The position numbers were made by a program, and so were the translations under genes. The notes under the pieces were generated by a model. That model was given only the letters and a program-made list of their open reading frames with translations. It searched no databases and was not told where the DNA came from. From Streptomyces xanthii (GTDB lineage Bacteria; Actinomycetota; Actinomycetes; Streptomycetales; Streptomycetaceae), in the NCBI RefSeq assembly GCF_014621695.1, contig NZ_CP061281.1, positions 4,526,001-4,590,000 of the forward strand: a stretch of DNA of 64,000 nt, in the 5' to 3' direction. The first letter of the stretch is position 1, and each line of letters starts with the position of its first letter. Below are positions 45,574-53,075 of the stretch, piece after piece.

Positions 45574-45611
45574 ACGACGAGAGGCCCGGCTGATGCCGGG
45601 CCTCTCGTCGT
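45574..45611. terminator. Very strong bidirectional terminator
   Basis: ACGACGAGAGGCCCGGC (45574-45590) pairs perfectly with GCCGGGCCTCTCGTCGT (45595-45611): a 17-bp stem with a TGAT loop. It lies between the permease stop and the convergent toxin gene. Confidence 0.92.
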
Positions 45612-45613
45612 AC

Positions 45614-45865
45614 TCAGGGAATGCGCCCGATGTTCAGAACGACGACCGTGATGGTGCCGTTGTCGATCTCGTAGAGGAGGCGGTAGCGCCCGACGTGCAT
45701 GCGACGGAGCTCGGGAGAGCCATAGGCCGTGGTCCCTCTCGGGCGGGGATCCTCGGCGAGCAGATCCGCTGCCGCGTAGGCCTGACGTAACCCGTCAGGG
45801 TCTTCCTTGAGGAAGCGCACCGCGGCGCTGGTCGCCCGCTCGTGCCAGAGGATGCGGTAGCTCAC
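45614..45865 (-). CDS. RelE/ParE-family toxin
   Basis: This 83-residue protein has the RelE/ParE outline: MSYRILWHERATSAAVRFL at the start and RRMHVGRYRLLYEIDNGTI at the core, where RelE toxins have RvgryRviYei. RelE members cut mRNA on the ribosome; ParE members poison gyrase. The Arg-Tyr-Arg-Leu-Tyr core favours RelE-type. It overlaps the upstream antitoxin gene by four bases (ATGA), the standard antitoxin-toxin order. It ends just short of the strong shared terminator. Confidence 0.9.
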   Translation of the reverse strand: MSYRILWHERATSAAVRFLKEDPDGLRQAYAAADLLAEDPRPRGTTAYGSPELRRMHVGRYRLLYEIDNGTITVVVLNIGRIP

Positions 45866-46137
45866 TCGCCCTCCAGTCCGAGGAGCTTTCCGACCTCGTC
45901 GTGCGGTACGCCGACGAAAGTGCCGGCTTCCTTCTCGGACCGGTACCGGGAGACGGCCAACTGCTCCTCCAGCTCCAGCACCCGTTCCTCCAGCTCCGCC
46001 AGCTCGCTGGGGTTGATGAACACCGCCGCGGGCTGACCGTGATCCGTGATCGTGATGCGCTCGCGCGCGTGTGCCGTACGGCGGACCAGGGAGCCGAACT
46101 TGGCACGGGCCTCGGTGATGGGCAGCGTCTCACTCAT
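45862..46137 (-). CDS. Phd/YefM-family antitoxin
   Basis: This 91-residue protein has the N-terminal Phd/YefM DNA-binding fold (MSETLPITEARAKFGSLVRR, then ITITDHGQPAAVFINPSEL) and a Glu/Leu-rich C-terminal tail (EERVLELEEQLAVSRYRSE) that would bind the toxin. The ATG at 46137 begins about 7 nt after a -10-like TACAGT, with no ribosome binding site, so the message is probably leaderless. A short palindrome overlaps the promoter, the likely autoregulatory operator. It is coupled to the RelE-type toxin by ATGA. Confidence 0.9.
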   Translation of the reverse strand: MSETLPITEARAKFGSLVRRTAHARERITITDHGQPAAVFINPSELAELEERVLELEEQLAVSRYRSEKEAGTFVGVPHDEVGKLLGLEGE

Positions 46138-46173
46138 GTACGAAACTGTACTCTTCCCGCATCTTCGGTGCAG
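46138..46173 (-). promoter_or_regulatory. Leaderless promoter and operator of the toxin-antitoxin pair
   Basis: On the minus strand, CTGCAC (46173-46168), a 17-bp spacer and TACAGT (46150-46145) form a promoter whose start would be at the A of the antitoxin ATG (46137). GTAC-GAAACT-GTAC (46138-46151) is an inverted repeat over the -10 box. Confidence 0.5.
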
Positions 46174-46295
46174 TCCCTCGTTCGGGCGACAGTCCTCCCG
46201 GCGACGTACGCTGGAGACCCCCCGGCCCGTCCCACGTGTCGGGTCCTTCGCGTTGCGCCCGCGCGCCCCCGGAACCGGAAAGGCCAAGCGCCCCC

Positions 46296-49200
46296 ATGAG
46301 CCTGCACGGACTGCTCGATGCCGTCGTCAAGGACGCGGCCCTCGCCGAAGCGGTGAAGGCCGCCGGTGACGGCAACCGCATGCACGTCGACCTCGTGGGC
46401 CCGCCCGCGTCCCGCCCCTTCGCGGTGGCCGCGCTGGCCCGCGAGGCGGGGCGCCCCGTCCTCGCCGTGACCGCCACCGGCCGCGAGGCCGAGGACCTCG
46501 CGGCCGCGCTGCGCTCGCTGCTGCCGCCCGACACGGTCGCCGAGTACCCGTCCTGGGAGACGCTGCCGCACGAGCGGCTCAGCCCGCGCAGCGACACCGT
46601 CGGCCGGCGCCTGGCCGTGCTGCGCCGGCTCACCCACCCGAGCACCGACGACCCCGAGACCGGGCCGGTCTCCGTCGTCGTCGCCCCCATCCGCTCCGTG
46701 CTCCAGCCGCAGGTCAAGGGCCTCGGCGACCTGGAGCCCGTCGCCCTACGCACCGGACAGAGCGCCGACCTGAACGCCACGGTCGAGGCGCTCGCCGCCG
46801 CCGCGTACGCCCGCGTCGAACTCGTCGAGAAGCGTGGCGAGTTCGCGGTCCGCGGCGGCATCCTCGACGTGTTCCCGCCGACCGAGGAGCACCCGCTCCG
46901 CGTCGAGTTCTGGGGCGACGACGTCGAGGAGATCCGCTACTTCAAGGTCGCCGACCAGCGCTCCCTGGAGATCGCCGAGCACGGCCTGTGGGCCCCGCCC
47001 TGCCGCGAACTGCTGCTCACCGCCGACGTACGGGCCCGGGCCGCCGAACTCGCCGAGCAGCACCCGGAGCTGGGCGAACTCCTCGGGAAGATCGCCGAGG
47101 GCATCGCCGTCGAGGGCATGGAGTCCCTCGCCCCCGTCCTCGTCGAGGACATGGAGCTGCTGATCGACGTCCTGCCCGAGGACGCGATGGCCGTCGTCTG
47201 CGACCCCGAGCGGGTCCGCACCCGCGCCGCCGACCTGGTGGCGACCTCGCAGGAGTTCCTCCAGGCGTCCTGGGCCGCGTCCGCGACCGGCGGCGACGCC
47301 CCGATCGACGTGGGCGCGGCCTCGCTGCGCTCCATCGCCGACGTCCGCGACCGGGCCCGTGAGCTCGGCATGATGTGGTGGTCGGTGTCGCCGTTCGCCG
47401 CCGACGCCTCGGCCGCCGGCGCGGACACGCTGCAGCTCGGCCTGCACGCCCCGGAGACGTACCGCGGGGACACGGCGAAGGCGCTGGCCGACACCAAGGG
47501 CTGGCTCTCCGACGGCTGGCGCACCGTGTTCGTCACCGAGGCGCACGGCCCCGCGACCCGCACCGTCGAGGTCCTCGGCGGCGAGGGCGTCCCGGCCCGC
47601 CTCGACAAGGACCTCACCGCGCTCGCGCCGTCCGTCGTCCAGGTGGCCTGCGGCAGCCTCGAGTACGGCTTCGTGCACCCCGAACTGAAGGTCGCCGTCC
47701 TCACCGAGACCGACCTGACCGGGCAGCGCGCCGCGGGCAAGGACGGCCAGCGGATGCCGGCCCGGCGCCGCAAGACCATCGACCCGCTCACCCTCGAGTC
47801 CGGCGACTACATCGTGCACGAGCAGCACGGCGTCGGCCGCTACATCGAGATGGTCCAGCGCACGGTGCAGGGCGCGACCCGCGAGTACCTCGTCGTCGAG
47901 TACGCCCCCGCCAAGCGCGGCCAGCCCGGCGACCGCCTCTACATCCCGACCGACCAGCTGGAGCAGATCACCAAGTACGTCGGCGGCGAGGCCCCGACGC
48001 TGCACCGGCTCGGCGGCGCCGACTGGACGAAGACGAAGGCGCGCGCCAAGAAGGCCGTCAAGGAGATCGCCGCCGACCTCATCAAGCTGTACTCGGCCCG
48101 CATGGCGGCCCCCGGCCACGCCTTCGGGGCGGACACGCCGTGGCAGCGGGAGCTGGAGGACGCGTTCCCGTACGCGGAGACGCCCGACCAGCTGACCACG
48201 ATCGCCGAGGTCAAGGACGACATGGAGAAGACGGTCCCGATGGACCGCCTGATCTGCGGCGACGTCGGCTACGGCAAGACGGAGATCGCGGTCCGCGCCG
48301 CGTTCAAGGCGGTCCAGGACGGCAAGCAGGTCGCCGTCCTCGTCCCCACGACCCTCCTCGTCCAGCAGCACTTCGGCACGTTCTCCGAGCGCTACGCCCA
48401 GTTCCCCGTGAACGTGAAGGCGCTCAGCCGCTTCCAGACCGAGACCGAGTCGAAGGCGACGATGGAGGGCCTGCGCGAAGGCTCCGTCGACGTCGTCATC
48501 GGCACCCACCGCCTCTTCTCCTCCGAGACGAAGTTCAAGGACCTGGGCCTGGTCATCGTCGACGAGGAGCAGCGCTTCGGCGTCGAGCACAAGGAGCAGC
48601 TGAAGAAGCTCCGCGCGAACGTCGACGTCCTGACGATGTCCGCGACGCCGATCCCCCGCACCCTGGAGATGGCGGTCACCGGCATCCGCGAGATGTCCAC
48701 GATCACGACGCCGCCCGAGGAGCGCCACCCGGTCCTCACCTTCGTCGGCCCCTACGAGGAGAAGCAGATCGGCGCGGCCGTGCGCCGCGAACTGCTGCGC
48801 GAGGGCCAGGTCTTCTACATTCACAACCGGGTCGAGTCGATCGACCGCGCCGCCGCCCGCCTGCGCGAGATCGTGCCCGAGGCGCGCATCGCGACGGCCC
48901 ACGGCCAGATGTCCGAACAGGCCCTGGAGCAGGTCGTCGTGGACTTCTGGGAGAAGAAGTTCGACGTCCTCGTCTCGACGACGATCGTCGAGTCCGGCAT
49001 CGACATCTCCAACGCCAACACGCTCATCGTCGAGCGCGGCGACAACTTCGGCCTCTCCCAGCTCCACCAGCTGCGCGGCCGCGTCGGCCGAGGCCGCGAA
49101 CGCGGCTACGCCTACTTCCTCTACCCGCCGGAGAAGCCCCTCACGGAGACCGCCCACGAGCGCCTCGCCACGATCGCCCAGCACACGGAGATGGGCGCGG

Positions 49201-49829
49201 GCATGTACGTGGCGATGAAGGACCTGGAGATCCGCGGCGCGGGCAACCTGCTGGGCGGCGAGCAGTCCGGCCACATCGCGGGCGTCGGCTTCGACCTCTA
49301 CGTCCGCATGGTCGGCGAGGCCGTCGCCGACTACCGCGCCTCGCTGGAGGGCGGCGTCGAGGAGGAGCCGCCGCTGGAGGTCAAGATCGAGCTCCCGGTC
49401 GACGCGCACGTCCCGCACGACTACGCACCCGGCGAGCGTCTGCGCCTCCAGGCCTACCGCTCGATCGCCTCGGCGAACACGGAGGACGACGTCCGACAGG
49501 TCCGCGAGGAACTCACCGACCGCTACGGCAAGCTGCCCGAGCCCGTCGAGAACCTCCTGCTCGTCGCCGGCCTGCGCATGCTCTCCCGCGCCTGCGGCGT
49601 CGGCGAGATCGTCCTCCAGGGCACCAACATCCGCTTCGCCCCGGTCGAACTCCGCGAGTCCCAGGAACTCCGCCTCAAGCGCCTCTACCCCGGCACGGTC
49701 ATCAAACCGGCCACCCACCAGATCCTGGTCCCGCGCCCCAAGACGGCCAAGGTCGGCGGCAAGCCGCTGGTCGGGCGCGAACTGCTCGCGTGGGTGGGGG
49801 AGTTCCTGACGACGATCCTGGGGTCGTGA
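46296..49829 (+). CDS. mfd: Transcription-repair coupling factor
   Basis: This 1177-residue DNA translocase removes RNA polymerase stalled at lesions and recruits UvrA. The N-terminal UvrB-like part includes AEYPSWETLPHERLSPRSD. The RNA-polymerase-interaction domain (about 495-560) has GDYIVHEQHGVGRYIEMVQR. The helicase core has Walker A CGDVGYGKTE, the DEEQ box VDEEQRFGV, SATPIPRTLEM and TTIVESGIDISNANTLIVER. GRGRERGYAYFLYP and RGAGNLLGGEQSGHIAGVGF complete the RecG-like translocase module. The ATG at 46296 starts MSLHGLLDAVV. The stop is 4 bp from the end of the convergent MerR gene. Confidence 0.97.
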   Translation: MSLHGLLDAVVKDAALAEAVKAAGDGNRMHVDLVGPPASRPFAVAALAREAGRPVLAVTATGREAEDLAAALRSLLPPDTVAEYPSWETLPHERLSPRSDTVGRRLAVLRRLTHPSTDDPETGPVSVVVAPIRSVLQPQVKGLGDLEPVALRTGQSADLNATVEALAAAAYARVELVEKRGEFAVRGGILDVFPPTEEHPLRVEFWGDDVEEIRYFKVADQRSLEIAEHGLWAPPCRELLLTADVRARAAELAEQHPELGELLGKIAEGIAVEGMESLAPVLVEDMELLIDVLPEDAMAVVCDPERVRTRAADLVATSQEFLQASWAASATGGDAPIDVGAASLRSIADVRDRARELGMMWWSVSPFAADASAAGADTLQLGLHAPETYRGDTAKALADTKGWLSDGWRTVFVTEAHGPATRTVEVLGGEGVPARLDKDLTALAPSVVQVACGSLEYGFVHPELKVAVLTETDLTGQRAAGKDGQRMPARRRKTIDPLTLESGDYIVHEQHGVGRYIEMVQRTVQGATREYLVVEYAPAKRGQPGDRLYIPTDQLEQITKYVGGEAPTLHRLGGADWTKTKARAKKAVKEIAADLIKLYSARMAAPGHAFGADTPWQRELEDAFPYAETPDQLTTIAEVKDDMEKTVPMDRLICGDVGYGKTEIAVRAAFKAVQDGKQVAVLVPTTLLVQQHFGTFSERYAQFPVNVKALSRFQTETESKATMEGLREGSVDVVIGTHRLFSSETKFKDLGLVIVDEEQRFGVEHKEQLKKLRANVDVLTMSATPIPRTLEMAVTGIREMSTITTPPEERHPVLTFVGPYEEKQIGAAVRRELLREGQVFYIHNRVESIDRAAARLREIVPEARIATAHGQMSEQALEQVVVDFWEKKFDVLVSTTIVESGIDISNANTLIVERGDNFGLSQLHQLRGRVGRGRERGYAYFLYPPEKPLTETAHERLATIAQHTEMGAGMYVAMKDLEIRGAGNLLGGEQSGHIAGVGFDLYVRMVGEAVADYRASLEGGVEEEPPLEVKIELPVDAHVPHDYAPGERLRLQAYRSIASANTEDDVRQVREELTDRYGKLPEPVENLLLVAGLRMLSRACGVGEIVLQGTNIRFAPVELRESQELRLKRLYPGTVIKPATHQILVPRPKTAKVGGKPLVGRELLAWVGEFLTTILGS

Positions 49830-49833
49830 GGGG

Positions 49834-50208
49834 CTAGCCGGCGGGTTCCGCGGTCCGCAGGGCTTCGGCCAGGCGGTCGCGGACAGCGGTCTGTGCGGCG
49901 ATCCGGCGGTCGATGACGTCGAGCCGGGCGCGGGCGATGCGCAGGAAGCCCGCCGAGGGCTCCTGTGCCCGCAGGTCGCCGTCCAGGCACGGCAGAAAGA
50001 CCCGCACGTCTTCGACGGTCAGGCCGGCGTCCAGGAACAGGCGGATGTTCGCGACGCGGGTGACGGCCGAGGCGGCGAACCACCGGTATCCGTTGGCCGC
50101 GCGCTCGGACGTGAGCAGACCCGCCTGCTCGTAGTGGCGCAGCGCGCGGACCGTGGTGCCGGTGGCCGTCGCGAGTTCCCCGATGCGCAGTGCGTGCGTC
50201 GTGCTCAT
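49834..50208 (-). CDS. MerR-family regulator
   Basis: This 124-residue protein begins with the MerR winged helix (LRIGELATATGTTVRALRHY, EQAGLLTSERAANGYRWF). It has a dimerisation helix (ARLDVIDRRIAAQTAVRDRL) but no Cys cluster, so metal sensing is unlikely. It follows the SDR gene by 10 bp on the same strand and is probably cotranscribed. An inverted repeat GACCCTG/CAGGGTC upstream of the SDR gene is the candidate operator. It is convergent with mfd, 4 bp apart. Confidence 0.92.
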   Translation of the reverse strand: MSTTHALRIGELATATGTTVRALRHYEQAGLLTSERAANGYRWFAASAVTRVANIRLFLDAGLTVEDVRVFLPCLDGDLRAQEPSAGFLRIARARLDVIDRRIAAQTAVRDRLAEALRTAEPAG

Positions 50209-50218
50209 CCCCGCATGG

Positions 50219-50980
50219 TCAGGCCACGACGGCGCCGCCGTCCACCGGGACGATCACGCCCGTGACGAACGAGGCGTCCGGCGAGGCGAGATGGACGATC
50301 GTGCCGGCCACTTCCTCGGGGCGGCCGACGCGGCCCAAGGGGGTGTGCGCCAGTTGCCACGCGCGGATCGCGGCCCGCTCGGCCGGTGTGAACGCGGAGT
50401 GGTCGGCGATGGGTGTCTCGATCGCGCCCGGGGCGACCGCCACGACCCGTACGCCGCGCGGCGCGAGCTGTACCGCCCAGCTCCGGGTGAGCGAGTCGAG
50501 GGCGGCTTTTCCGGCGGCGTAGAGGGAGTTGCCGGGCCAGCCACGTTGACCGATGGCGGTCGTGACGTTGACGACGACACCGCCGGCCGTGGTCAGGGCG
50601 GGCAGCGCGGCCTGGGTGAGCAGGGTGGGGGCGACGAGGTTGGTTGCGAGCAGGTCGTGTGCGGAGTCGCGCGAATAGGACTCCAGCGACTCGGAGTTGG
50701 TGACCCCCGCGTTGTTCACGAGGACGTCGATCCGGCCGCTCGGGCCGGCGGCCGTCGTCACGACGTCCGCAGGGCCGTCCTCGGACGTGAGGTCCGCGGC
50801 CAGCGGCTCGATCCGGTCCGGGGCGTACGCGGCTGTCTCGGCGAGCGGACCGGGCCTGCGGCCCACGACGACGACGCGGCAGCCGGCATCGGCGAAGGCG
50901 TGGGCGGTGGCCCGGCCGATTCCGGTGCCGCCACCGGTGACGACGACGGTGCGGATGGCTTCGGGGTTCTCGGTGGTCAT
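50219..50980 (-). CDS. Short-chain dehydrogenase/reductase
   Basis: This 253-residue classical SDR has the cofactor motif VTGGGTGIGRA, NNAGV, and YAAGK, which carries the catalytic Tyr and Lys. The usual catalytic Ser position, in VVNVTTAIGQRG, appears to be Thr or Ala, which is unusual and could lower activity. The Arg after the second strand (VGRRPG) suggests preference for NADP(H). The substrate is unknown. The start ATG at 50980 gives a normal-length protein; an upstream in-frame start at 51019 would add 13 residues across the candidate operator. It is in an operon with the MerR gene. Confidence 0.9.
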   Translation of the reverse strand: MTTENPEAIRTVVVTGGGTGIGRATAHAFADAGCRVVVVGRRPGPLAETAAYAPDRIEPLAADLTSEDGPADVVTTAAGPSGRIDVLVNNAGVTNSESLESYSRDSAHDLLATNLVAPTLLTQAALPALTTAGGVVVNVTTAIGQRGWPGNSLYAAGKAALDSLTRSWAVQLAPRGVRVVAVAPGAIETPIADHSAFTPAERAAIRAWQLAHTPLGRVGRPEEVAGTIVHLASPDASFVTGVIVPVDGGAVVA

Positions 50981-50993
50981 GGCGGGATCGTCC

Positions 50994-51017
50994 GACCCTG
51001 ACGCCAGGGGCAGGGTC
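50994..51017 (-). promoter_or_regulatory. Inverted repeat upstream of the SDR-MerR operon
   Basis: GACCCTG (50994-51000) and CAGGGTC (51011-51017) are perfect 7-bp inverted repeats with a 10-bp spacer. On the minus strand the right arm overlaps TTGACC, a good -35. This is the expected position for a MerR operator, but the -10 box is weak. Confidence 0.45.
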
Positions 51018-51195
51018 AAGCGGTCAGGCCCGGCCGTCGCGGTCTGGCGCGTCGATTTCAGCCTACTCGCCGGTTTCCGGGGCGCATCGCCGAAACGAGT
51101 GAGCGGAAAAAGGGTTCGCCGGGCGGCTCGGGGGCCGCTACCTTCGGGCGGTCATCCGACCGCCGGGTGCCGTTGTCGCCGAAGGACGTACGACC

Positions 51196-51957
51196 ATGAC
51201 CGCCCAGGACGATCTCACGATCACGACGCTCGCCGAGCGGCCGGAACTGCTCGACGCGATGTGGGCGATGGCGGACACCTGGCCGGTGTACGTGCAGCAC
51301 GACGCCGTCGCGTGGTCGTTCATGGGGCGGATCGCGGCGGAGCTGCCCGAGTTCGTGCTCGTGGCGACGGATCCGGCGGGGGCCGTGGTGGCCAAGGGGT
51401 TCAGTGTGCCGTTCGCGCTGCGCGGCGCGGGGCGCGACGGTGAGCTGCCGGACCGGGGCTGGGACCGGGTGCTGCAGTGGGCGTTCGCCGATCTGCGGCA
51501 CGGGGTCGTGGCCGACACCGTGAGCGCCATCGAGATCAGTGTGGTGCCCGAGGCGCAGGGGCGCGGGCTGTCCGGGGTCGTGCTCGCGGCCATGCGGGAG
51601 AACGCGCGGGCCAAGGGGTTCGGTGAGGTCGTCGCCCCGGTGCGGCCGAGTGCCAAGCACCGGGAACCGGCGGCGCCGATGAGCGAGTACGCGTACCGGG
51701 TGCGGGAGTCGGACGGGCTGCCGCACGATCCGTGGCTGCGGGTCCATGTGCGCGCGGGCGGGACGGTCGTGAAGGTGGCGCCCGCCTCGATGACCGTGTC
51801 CGCGTCGACCGACGAGTGGCGGACGTGGACCGGGCTGCCGTTCGACGCGGCGGGTCCGGTCGAGGTGCCGGGGGCGCTGGTGCCCGTGCACTGTGAACCG
51901 GAGCGGGGATACGCCGTGTACGTCGAGCCCAACGTGTGGGTGCGGCACACGCTCTGA
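51196..51957 (+). CDS. GNAT-like N-acetyltransferase
   Basis: This is a 253-residue protein. The acetyl-CoA motif is EISVVPEAQGRGLSGVVLAA, with QGRGLS as the Q/R-x-x-G-x-G/A loop. The rest has PVRPSAKHREPAAPMSEYAY and a beta-rich C-terminus ending VYVEPNVWVRHTL. The protein is larger than a single GNAT domain. The substrate is unknown. It is isolated between a divergent SDR-MerR operon and a convergent gene, and a strong terminator follows. Confidence 0.85.
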   Translation: MTAQDDLTITTLAERPELLDAMWAMADTWPVYVQHDAVAWSFMGRIAAELPEFVLVATDPAGAVVAKGFSVPFALRGAGRDGELPDRGWDRVLQWAFADLRHGVVADTVSAIEISVVPEAQGRGLSGVVLAAMRENARAKGFGEVVAPVRPSAKHREPAAPMSEYAYRVRESDGLPHDPWLRVHVRAGGTVVKVAPASMTVSASTDEWRTWTGLPFDAAGPVEVPGALVPVHCEPERGYAVYVEPNVWVRHTL

Positions 51958-51975
51958 GCGTCCGCGGACACAGGA

Positions 51976-52010
51976 GTGCGGCGCGCGCTCCGAGCGAGCA
52001 CGCGCCGCAC
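51976..52010. terminator. Bidirectional terminator
   Basis: GTGCGGCGCG (51976-51985) and CGCGCCGCAC (52001-52010) form a perfect 10-bp stem with a 15-nt loop between the convergent genes ending at 51957 and 52035. Confidence 0.75.
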
Positions 52011-52034
52011 CCTCCCCCCGGGTGACCGGGACGG

Positions 52035-52853
52035 TTACAGCTTCAGGTCCCAGTGCGTCGCGTCGTACTCGAAGCTGGGGGACACCTCGACCGTCAGGTT
52101 CTTCGCGTCCGCTGGGGCGTCGAAGCCGTAGACGACCGTGGCCTTCTTGCCGGGCAGGATCGAGCCGCTGAAGCCCGTGCCGACCTTGTCGTCGAAGATC
52201 TGCTCCGCGTCTACGCCGTCCTTGCCGGCGCGGGCCTCGGCGGTCAGCAGGGTCGAGTCGAACTTCGCCTTCGTCTTGTTCTCGACCGTGACGGTCACCT
52301 TGTAGGCGTGGTTGCCCTTGGTGTGGCCCGCCGCGTACTCGCTCGGGTTCCACGTCACCGCGTTCGACACCGTGATGGTCAGGTCGTCGTCGTAGATGAC
52401 GGAGTCGCCGGCGTCGAGCGCCTTGCCCTTGGCGGGCGCCTCGTCCTTCGCGCCGGAACCCTTGTCGTCCTTGCCGGCCTTGTCCGTGCCCTTGGCCCCG
52501 GTGTCCGACACCGACTTGTTGATCTCGTCGACCGCGTCGTCGACCGCCTTGAACGTCGTGTACGCGCCGAAGACGGACAGGCCCAGGGAGACCAGGCCGA
52601 GGAGCGCGCCGGCCAGCGCCACGCCCTTGTTGGTCGCCTCGCCGCGCTTGGCCCGGCCGCGGCCCGACAGGCCCAGGATCAGGGCGATCACGCCGAGGAT
52701 GCCGGCCAGCCAGAACATGATCGGGATCAGCCCGGACAGGGCGCCGATGATGCCGAGGATCAGCGCGGCCGTCCCCAGGCCGTTGCGCGCGGCCCGCTGC
52801 GGCTGCTGCGGCTGGAACGGCGGGTACTGGGGCTGCTGCTGGGTCTGGGACAT
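52035..52853 (-). CDS. Membrane protein with DUF4190-like helices and a DUF4352-like domain
   Basis: This 272-residue protein has a Gln/Pro-rich head (SQTQQQPQYPPFQPQQPQ), three membrane helices (GLGTAALILGIIGALSGLIP, FWLAGILGVIALILGLSG and GVALAGALLGLVSLGLSVFG), as in DUF4190 proteins, and a Lys/Asp/Gly-rich linker. The C-terminal domain of about 120 residues (DDLTITVSNAVTWN, AYKVTVTVENKTKAKFDS) has the beta-sandwich outline of DUF4352 (telomeric repeat-binding-factor-2-like/immunoglobulin-like). It is probably exposed at the cell surface. Start ATG at 52853 with GGAGGA upstream. Function unknown. Confidence 0.82.
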   Translation of the reverse strand: MSQTQQQPQYPPFQPQQPQRAARNGLGTAALILGIIGALSGLIPIMFWLAGILGVIALILGLSGRGRAKRGEATNKGVALAGALLGLVSLGLSVFGAYTTFKAVDDAVDEINKSVSDTGAKGTDKAGKDDKGSGAKDEAPAKGKALDAGDSVIYDDDLTITVSNAVTWNPSEYAAGHTKGNHAYKVTVTVENKTKAKFDSTLLTAEARAGKDGVDAEQIFDDKVGTGFSGSILPGKKATVVYGFDAPADAKNLTVEVSPSFEYDATHWDLKL

Positions 52854-53075
52854 GGGTTCCTCCGTGATGAGAGACGCCAACCTCCCCCCGGCTTTCCGAT
52901 CGTCCGGCGGTTGGCTGGGTCAAGAACACCATTCTTTGTGAACCGAGTCAACCGCGTTCACGGTTTTCATCGTGAACACAGCTGTGAATGCGCTTCTTAC
53001 GTGGAAGTAGGTAGGGTCTGCTCCACACGTACGCGGCATCTGGGCCCGCGCGCGCGAACGAGGGGAGCGAGCCCG

